A stretch of 64,000 bases of DNA from Pseudomonadota bacterium. GTDB taxonomy: Bacteria > Pseudomonadota > Gammaproteobacteria > Pseudomonadales > Moraxellaceae. A model generated the notes under the pieces. The model did not search any database. It was not told the origin of the DNA and saw only the letters and a list, made by a program, of their open reading frames with translations. Position numbers and translations under genes: made by a program. Where the stretch lies: positions 1-64,000 of the forward strand of contig JAKBFV010000004.1 in assembly GCA_021833365.1 (NCBI GenBank). Direction: 5' to 3'. Below are positions 59,327 through 64,000 of the stretch, in pieces. Each line of letters opens with the position of its first letter. The first letter of the stretch is position 1.

Positions 59327-59938
59327 ATGGTGGCGCCGACCCGTCGTTTCGAGATCCTGCGTCGTGAACGCCTCTATGACGGCTTCTTCCGCGCTGAGCG
59401 CGTGCATCTGCAGCACGAGCTCTTTAACGGCGGCATGAGCCCGCCCATCGCCCGCGAACTGATGATCAAACCGGCGGCGGCCGGCGTCCTGCCCTATGAT
59501 CCGCAGCGCGATGAGGTTCTCCTCATCGAGCAGTTTCGTGTCGGCGCCCTGCAGGCGGCGCGCGGCCCCTGGCTGCTCGAGATCATCGCCGGCTACATCG
59601 AGGCGGGGGAGAGCGGCGAGGAGATGGTGCGCCGTGAGGCCCAGGAAGAGGCCGGGCAAACTCTGCTGCGCGTCGAGCACGCCATCGACTTTCTGCTCAG
59701 TCCAGCTTCCTGCGATGAGGTGTTCAGCCTCTATGTGGCGCACGCCGACCTCACCCAGGCCGGCGGTGTGCACGGTTTGGCCAGCGAGGGCGAAGACATC
59801 CAGGTACACGTCCTGCGTCTCGAACAGGCCTGGCAGGCGGCACTGCAGGGGCGGGTCAACAACGCTCCAGCGCTCCTCGCCCTGCAGTGGTTGCGCAGTG
59901 AAAAACCGCGTCTGCTGCAGCGCTGGCAGACGCCATGA
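59327..59938 (+). CDS. nudF: ADP-ribose diphosphatase, NUDIX family
   Basis: A 203-residue Nudix hydrolase that splits ADP-ribose into AMP and ribose 5-phosphate. The Nudix box is GYIEAGESGEEMVRREAQEEAGQ (about residues 91-113). The preceding LIEQFRVGALQ and late SPASCDEVFSLYVA match NudF. It lies 2 bases after the thiC stop and overlaps the next gene by 4 bases, so it is in the same transcription unit. The NudF-DUF1249-CpdA order is conserved in gammaproteobacteria. Confidence 0.93.
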   Translation: MVAPTRRFEILRRERLYDGFFRAERVHLQHELFNGGMSPPIARELMIKPAAAGVLPYDPQRDEVLLIEQFRVGALQAARGPWLLEIIAGYIEAGESGEEMVRREAQEEAGQTLLRVEHAIDFLLSPASCDEVFSLYVAHADLTQAGGVHGLASEGEDIQVHVLRLEQAWQAALQGRVNNAPALLALQWLRSEKPRLLQRWQTP

Positions 59939-60336
59939 TCGATCTGCTCGCCTTGCAGGAGCTGTGCGCGCTCAACTACCAGCGTATGCGCCTGCTCCTG
60001 CAGGGGCGTGCGGCGCTGCGCGCCCGCCTGCCCGGTACTTGGGGCGAGATCGACCTGCAGGCCGAGCGCCTCTCACCGCATACCTCGAGCATCACCTTGC
60101 ACTGGCGTCGTCCCGACCTTGCCTGGTGGCCGCAGGCAGGCTGGTCTTTGCACATGTATCACGATGCCGCCATGCTCGAGGTACGGGCGGTGGGCGAGCG
60201 TCGTGACTTCCTCGTTCGTCATGCCCAGCCGCATCCGCATGGCTATGCGCGCGATGAGAAATGGCAGGTCAACCATTTTCTCGCCGAGATGCTGCAGCAG
60301 GCACTGCGCCACGACGTCCGCGTCGCCCTCGCCTAA
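59935..60336 (+). CDS. yqiB: DUF1249 family protein
   Basis: A 133-residue protein of the DUF1249 (YqiB) family. The conserved LCALNYQRMRLLL N-terminus and the MYHDAAMLEVRAV segment are seen, and KWQVNHFLAEML is a later family mark. It has no signal peptide; function is unknown. It overlaps nudF by 4 bases and is followed by cpdA after 74 bases. Confidence 0.9.
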   Translation: MIDLLALQELCALNYQRMRLLLQGRAALRARLPGTWGEIDLQAERLSPHTSSITLHWRRPDLAWWPQAGWSLHMYHDAAMLEVRAVGERRDFLVRHAQPHPHGYARDEKWQVNHFLAEMLQQALRHDVRVALA

Positions 60337-60410
60337 AGTCAGCGGCGCCAAAATGCGAACGGTACGACAAAGCTTTTGTCTAAGGCTGGTCAGGCGGCCA
60401 GCTCTGAGTT

Positions 60411-61250
60411 ATGGTGTCATCAAGCATGGACGACGGACGGCAGGCGGTGGCAAGGGCGCAGAGCTGGCATCTCGTACAGATTACCGATACCCACCTCTTT
60501 GCGGAGCCGGGTGGCAAGCTCTTGGGGCTCGATACCGACCTCAGCCTGCAGCGCGTCCTCACGCATGTGCAGGAGCACGACGCCGACGCCGATCTCTTTC
60601 TGGCGACCGGCGATATTGCCCAGGACGGCAGCCTCGCCGCCTACCAGCGCTTTCATGCCCTGCTGGCGCCGCTGACCCAGCGTCAGCCTTGCCTGTGGAT
60701 GTACGGCAACCATGATCTGCAGCAGCCTCTGCGCGCCGCCGTCGGACCGGCAGCCTGGGTCAGCCCCTGCGTCTATCAGCTCGGGCCGTGGACCATCATC
60801 CTGCTCAATTCCGCCGTCGAGCATCAGGTGCACGGCCTGTTCGTGCCGGCGCAGCTGCAGTTCCTCGAGCAGGCGCTGGCCGCTGCCGGCGAGCACGTCC
60901 TGGTCGCCCTGCACCATCATCCGGTGGCGGTCGGCAGCCGCTGGCTCGATCAGCAGGTGGTGGAGAATGCCGCTGCCTTCTGGCGCATCATCGATACCTG
61001 CCGGCGCGTGCGCGCCGTGCTGTTCGGACATGTGCATCAAGTCTTCGAGGCGCGGCGCGGCGCGGTGCGACTGCTGTCGACGCCGTCGACCTGCGTGCAA
61101 TTTGCCGTCGGCAGCGACGCTTTTGCGGTCAGCGCCGAGGCCCCCGGCTACCGCTGGCTGCGGCTGTTCGCTGACGGCGAACTGGAGAGCGGCGTCGAGC
61201 GTGTCGCCGCCTTCCACTTTGCGCCTGACTTCAGCGTGCGCGGCTACTGA
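60411..61250 (+). CDS. cpdA: 3',5'-cyclic-AMP phosphodiesterase
   Basis: A 279-residue metallophosphoesterase of the CpdA family. The di-metal motifs are ITDTHLF, ATGDIAQDGS, YGNHDL, LHHHPVAVGSRWLD and GHVHQVF. It hydrolyses cAMP and so lowers Crp signalling. An ATG at 60426 is an alternative start; neither has a strong ribosome site. It is the last plus-strand gene in the thiC-nudF-DUF1249 run. The stop codon sits inside a 14-base tandem repeat shared with the converging parC end. Confidence 0.92.
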   Translation: MVSSSMDDGRQAVARAQSWHLVQITDTHLFAEPGGKLLGLDTDLSLQRVLTHVQEHDADADLFLATGDIAQDGSLAAYQRFHALLAPLTQRQPCLWMYGNHDLQQPLRAAVGPAAWVSPCVYQLGPWTIILLNSAVEHQVHGLFVPAQLQFLEQALAAAGEHVLVALHHHPVAVGSRWLDQQVVENAAAFWRIIDTCRRVRAVLFGHVHQVFEARRGAVRLLSTPSTCVQFAVGSDAFAVSAEAPGYRWLRLFADGELESGVERVAAFHFAPDFSVRGY

Positions 61251-61283
61251 TCGACGGCTGCTGATCGACGGCTACTGGTCGAC
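61242..61283. repeat. Three 14-base tandem repeats spanning two stop codons
   Basis: Three copies lie end to end: GGCTACTGATCGAC (61242-61255), GGCTGCTGATCGAC (61256-61269) and GGCTACTGGTCGAC (61270-61283). Copy 1 holds the cpdA stop (61248-61250) and copy 3 the parC stop (61272-61274). Fourteen is not a multiple of three, so any change in copy number would move the frames. Confidence 0.85.
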
Positions 61284-63476
61284 GATAAGCTGCTCGGCTT
61301 TCTGAAAACCGCGCGGTAGCAGGTGGCCACGGCGACCGCGTTCGCCGCGATAGTGCTCGAGATCCTGCCCCTTGAGGACGACGTGACGCGCTCCGGCGAT
61401 GATCTTGAGCGGTGCCCCGGCCGCCAGCACGGCCATCATCAGCAGGCTTTCATCGGCGCCGAGGTTCATCAGTTTGTTGCCCTTGCCCTTGCTCAAGTGT
61501 GGCAGTTCCGCCATGCGGATGATGAGCAGGCGACCGAGGGAGGAGAGCAGGGCGAGATGATCGTCGCCCGCCGGCGACAGGCGTAGCGGCGGCAGCAGGC
61601 GCGCCTCGCCGAGATTGATCATCGCCTTGCCCTGGCGGTGACTGGTCTCGAAGTCGGCGCTGCGGGTGATGAAGCCATAGCCCTGATCGCTGGCCAGAAG
61701 CCAGTTCTGCTCCGCCTCACCCATGACCAGGGCGACGAACGTGGCTCCCGCCGGTGGACTCAGGCGGGTGGTCAGCGGCTCGCCCTGGCCGCGTGCTGAC
61801 GGCAGGGTGGCGGCGCTCAGGGAATAGCTGCGCCCGCTGCTGTCGAGCAGATGCACACGTTGCTGGCTGCGTCCCTCGATCTGGGTGAGCAGGGCATCGC
61901 CGGCGCGATAGGACAGGCTGGCGGCGTCGACGTCATGACCTTTGGCGGCGCGTATCCAGCCATTGCTGGAGAGGATGACGGTCAGGGCCTCGTTGGGAAG
62001 GAGTTCGCTCTCGGTCAGTGCGCGCGCCTCGGCGCGGCTCACCAGTGGCGAGCAGCGTTCATCGCCATAGGTCTGCAGATCGCGGCGCAGTTCATCGATC
62101 AGCAGCTGCTTGAGGGCGTCGTAAGAGGCGAGCAGATGTTCGAGCGACTGCCTCTCCTGCGCCAGGGCGTCCTGTTCAGCGCGAATACGCATCTCTTCGA
62201 GGCGGGCGAGATGGCGCAGCTTCAGTTCGAGGATGGCTTCCGCCTGCAATTCGCTGAGCGCGAAGCGCGCCTGCAGCACCGGCTTGGGCTCCTCATACTC
62301 GCGGATGATGGCGATCACTTCATCGATGTTGAGAAAGGCGATGAGCAGGCCGGCGAGCAGGTGCAAGCGCGCCAGCACCTTGTCGAGGCGGAACTGCAGG
62401 CGCCGGGTGAGGGTGCGTAGACGATACTCGAGCCATTCATTGAGCAGGGCGGGCAGGGCTTTGACCTGCGGTCGGCCATCGAGGCCGATGAGGTTGAGGT
62501 TGACGCGGTAGCTCGATTCGAGATCGGTGGTGGCGCACAGATGCGCCATCAAGGCCTCGGCATCGACGCGTTGCGAGCGCGGCACGATGACCAGCCGTGT
62601 CGGGTTCTCGTGATCGGACTCATCGCGCAGATCGGCGACCATGGGCAGTTTTTTCGCCTGCATCTGCTCGGCGATCTGTGTCAGCACCTTGGCGCCGGAG
62701 ACCTGATGCGGCAGGGCGGTGATGATGATGTCGCCATCCTCCTCCCTCTCCCAGGTGGCGCGCATGCGAAAGCTGCCGCGTCCACTGGCATAGAGGGCGA
62801 CGAGCTCATGGCGTGGGGTGATGATCTCGGCGCGCGTCGGCAGGTCGGGGCCGGGCAGGATCTGACACAAGTCGTCCACCGACAGGCCGGGGTTTTCGAG
62901 CAGGGCGATGCAGGCCGCCGCCACTTCGCGCAGATTGTGCGGCGGGATGTCGGTGGCCATGCCGACGGCGATGCCGGTGCTGCCATTGAGCAGCACATTG
63001 GGCAGGCGCGCCGGCAGGGTCAGCGGTTCCTCGAGGCTGCCGTCGAAGTTCGGTCCCCATTCGACGGTGCCCTGTTCGAGCTCGGCGAGCAGGACGTCGG
63101 CATAGGGCGACAGGCGCGCCTCGGTGTAGCGCATGGCGGCGAAGGACTTGGGATCGTCCGCCGACCCCCAGTTGCCCTGGCCGTCGATGAGGGGATAGCG
63201 ATAGCTGAAGGTCTGCGCCATCAGCACCATCGCCTCGTAGCAGGCGCTGTCGCCGTGCGGATGGTATTTGCCGAGCACGTCGCCGACGGTGCGCGCCGAT
63301 TTCTTGTGCTTGGCGCTGTTTCTCAGGCCGAGCTCGCTCATCGCATAGACGATGCGGCGCTGCACCGGCTTCAGGCCATCGCCGATGTGCGGCAGGGCGC
63401 GGTCGAGGATCACATACATCGAATAATCGAGGTAGGCGCGTTCGGCGTAGGTGTGCAGGGGCAGTTGTTCGGTCAT
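61272..63476 (-). CDS. parC: DNA topoisomerase IV subunit A
   Basis: 734 residues, close to the E. coli ParC length. It cuts and rejoins DNA to unlink replicated chromosomes. Catalytic Tyr117 lies in [11 protein letters not shown]. The quinolone-determining region [16 protein letters not shown] has the susceptible-type Ser77 and Glu81 (E. coli Ser80 and Glu84 positions). A C-terminal domain with degenerate beta-pinwheel blades follows (about 500-720). parE lies 12 bases upstream on the same strand, so the two subunits are made together. Confidence 0.96.
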   Translation of the reverse strand: MTEQLPLHTYAERAYLDYSMYVILDRALPHIGDGLKPVQRRIVYAMSELGLRNSAKHKKSARTVGDVLGKYHPHGDSACYEAMVLMAQTFSYRYPLIDGQGNWGSADDPKSFAAMRYTEARLSPYADVLLAELEQGTVEWGPNFDGSLEEPLTLPARLPNVLLNGSTGIAVGMATDIPPHNLREVAAACIALLENPGLSVDDLCQILPGPDLPTRAEIITPRHELVALYASGRGSFRMRATWEREEDGDIIITALPHQVSGAKVLTQIAEQMQAKKLPMVADLRDESDHENPTRLVIVPRSQRVDAEALMAHLCATTDLESSYRVNLNLIGLDGRPQVKALPALLNEWLEYRLRTLTRRLQFRLDKVLARLHLLAGLLIAFLNIDEVIAIIREYEEPKPVLQARFALSELQAEAILELKLRHLARLEEMRIRAEQDALAQERQSLEHLLASYDALKQLLIDELRRDLQTYGDERCSPLVSRAEARALTESELLPNEALTVILSSNGWIRAAKGHDVDAASLSYRAGDALLTQIEGRSQQRVHLLDSSGRSYSLSAATLPSARGQGEPLTTRLSPPAGATFVALVMGEAEQNWLLASDQGYGFITRSADFETSHRQGKAMINLGEARLLPPLRLSPAGDDHLALLSSLGRLLIIRMAELPHLSKGKGNKLMNLGADESLLMMAVLAAGAPLKIIAGARHVVLKGQDLEHYRGERGRRGHLLPRGFQKAEQLIVDQ

Positions 63477-63488
63477 CGTCCTTCTCGA

Positions 63489-64000
63489 TCACGCCAGGGA
63501 GGCAAGATTGCCTTTGCTTTCCAGCCACTCCTTGCGGTCGCCGGCGCGGCGCTTGGCGAGCAGCATGTCCATCAGGGCATGGGTGGCGGGTGCCGCTTCG
63601 AGGACGAGTTGCACGAGACGGCGGGTGTCTGGATTCATGGTGGTCTCGCGCAGCTGCCCCGGGCTCATCTCGCCGAGGCCCTTGAAGCGCGTCACCTGCG
63701 CCTTGGCACGCTTGCGTTCAGCGTAGAGGCGGTCGAGGAGTCCCTGTTTTTCGGCCTCGTCGAGGGCGTAGTAGACCTCCTTGCCGAGATCGATACGGAA
63801 CAGCGGCGGCATGGCGACATAGACGTGGCCGCGCTCGACCAGACTCGGAAAGTGCTTGAGGAACAAGGCGCAGAGCAGGGTGGCGATGTGCAGGCCGTCG
63901 GAGTCGGCGTCGGCGAGGATGCAGATCTTGCCGTAGCGCAGACCGGACAGATCGCTCTGGCCGGGGTCGACGCCGATGGCGACGGCGATGTCGTGCACTT
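63489..64000 (-). CDS. parE: DNA topoisomerase IV subunit B, C-terminal part
   Basis: Only the C-terminal 170 residues lie in the window; the gene continues past the right edge. The Toprim motif LADADSDGLHIATLL is followed by RFKGLGEMSPGQLRETTMNPDTRRL, characteristic of ParE. The C-terminus ends KRRAGDRKEWLESKGN, as in ParE and GyrB. It is the ATPase subunit partner of ParC and starts the operon with it. Confidence 0.95.
   Translation of the reverse strand, partial: VHDIAVAIGVDPGQSDLSGLRYGKICILADADSDGLHIATLLCALFLKHFPSLVERGHVYVAMPPLFRIDLGKEVYYALDEAEKQGLLDRLYAERKRAKAQVTRFKGLGEMSPGQLRETTMNPDTRRLVQLVLEAAPATHALMDMLLAKRRAGDRKEWLESKGNLASLA

Overview
The window is GC-rich, densely packed bacterial chromosome. 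Gene content and order point to a gammaproteobacterium, most likely in or near the Pseudomonadales. ArgA is of the long kinase-like plus GNAT type and matches the Pseudomonas form closely. The tolC, thiC, nudF, DUF1249, cpdA, parC and parE genes cluster as in Pseudomonas and Escherichia. A waaA gene sits next to an FAD oxidoreductase and aldo/keto reductase pair also known from Pseudomonas. The genus is inference only. No rRNA, tRNA, CRISPR array or intact insertion sequence was seen.

Layout. (1) 1-1140 is a gene-poor, atypical edge with one orphan ORF and the decayed 3' end of an IS256/Mutator-type transposase. (2) 1163-9392 holds a hydrolase and, on the minus strand, a chain of overlapping genes: START-domain protein, ilvD, two hybrid histidine kinases and a CoA-binding protein. 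(3) 9437-14971 carries argA, argE, a REC-DUF3369-GGDEF-EAL protein and pdxH. (4) 15052-18040 carries two paralogous helical proteins of an unrecognised family flanking an HSL-type hydrolase. (5) 18315-24496 is a mixed set: NlpC/P60 hydrolase, MFS transporter, saccharopine-dehydrogenase-like protein, MBL hydrolase, glycine-zipper protein and a CDF metal exporter. (6) 24501-27918 is minCDE coupled to an S1/P1 nuclease and a DODA-type dioxygenase. (7) 27979-33013 holds acyl-CoA and valine catabolism genes (HIBCH-like, mmsA, SDR) and a lipoprotein hydrolase. (8) 33079-38151 holds a hydrolase coupled to a 695-residue EF-hand-like membrane protein, then a REC-CheC and PAS-GGDEF pair. (9) 38066-48736 is a lipopolysaccharide (LPS) core region: glycosyltransferases, ligase, deacetylase, waaQ-like, lpxL and hldE, followed by rsmE. 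(10) 48787-52610 is a MoxR-DUF58-TgpA operon. (11) 52584-64000 carries the aldo/keto and FAD reductases, waaA, tolC, thiC, nudF, DUF1249, cpdA, parC and the end of parE.

How the parts work together. Regions 9 and 11 build and assemble the outer membrane: hldE supplies ADP-heptose, waaA adds Kdo, lpxL acylates lipid A, the heptosyl- and glycosyltransferases extend the core, and a WaaL/Wzy-type ligase acts on O-antigen. Signalling is rich: two hybrid kinases without their own Hpt domain, a c-di-GMP phosphodiesterase candidate with a broken GGDEF motif, and a GGEEF cyclase paired with a CheC-type response regulator. Most neighbouring same-strand genes overlap by 1-11 bases, and convergent genes overlap or nearly abut with no visible intrinsic terminator.

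The best candidates for something undescribed are the paralogous pair with its hydrolase (15052-18040) and the hydrolase plus EF-hand membrane protein unit (33079-36122). Almost all long antisense ORFs here are shadows caused by the GC-rich codon use.
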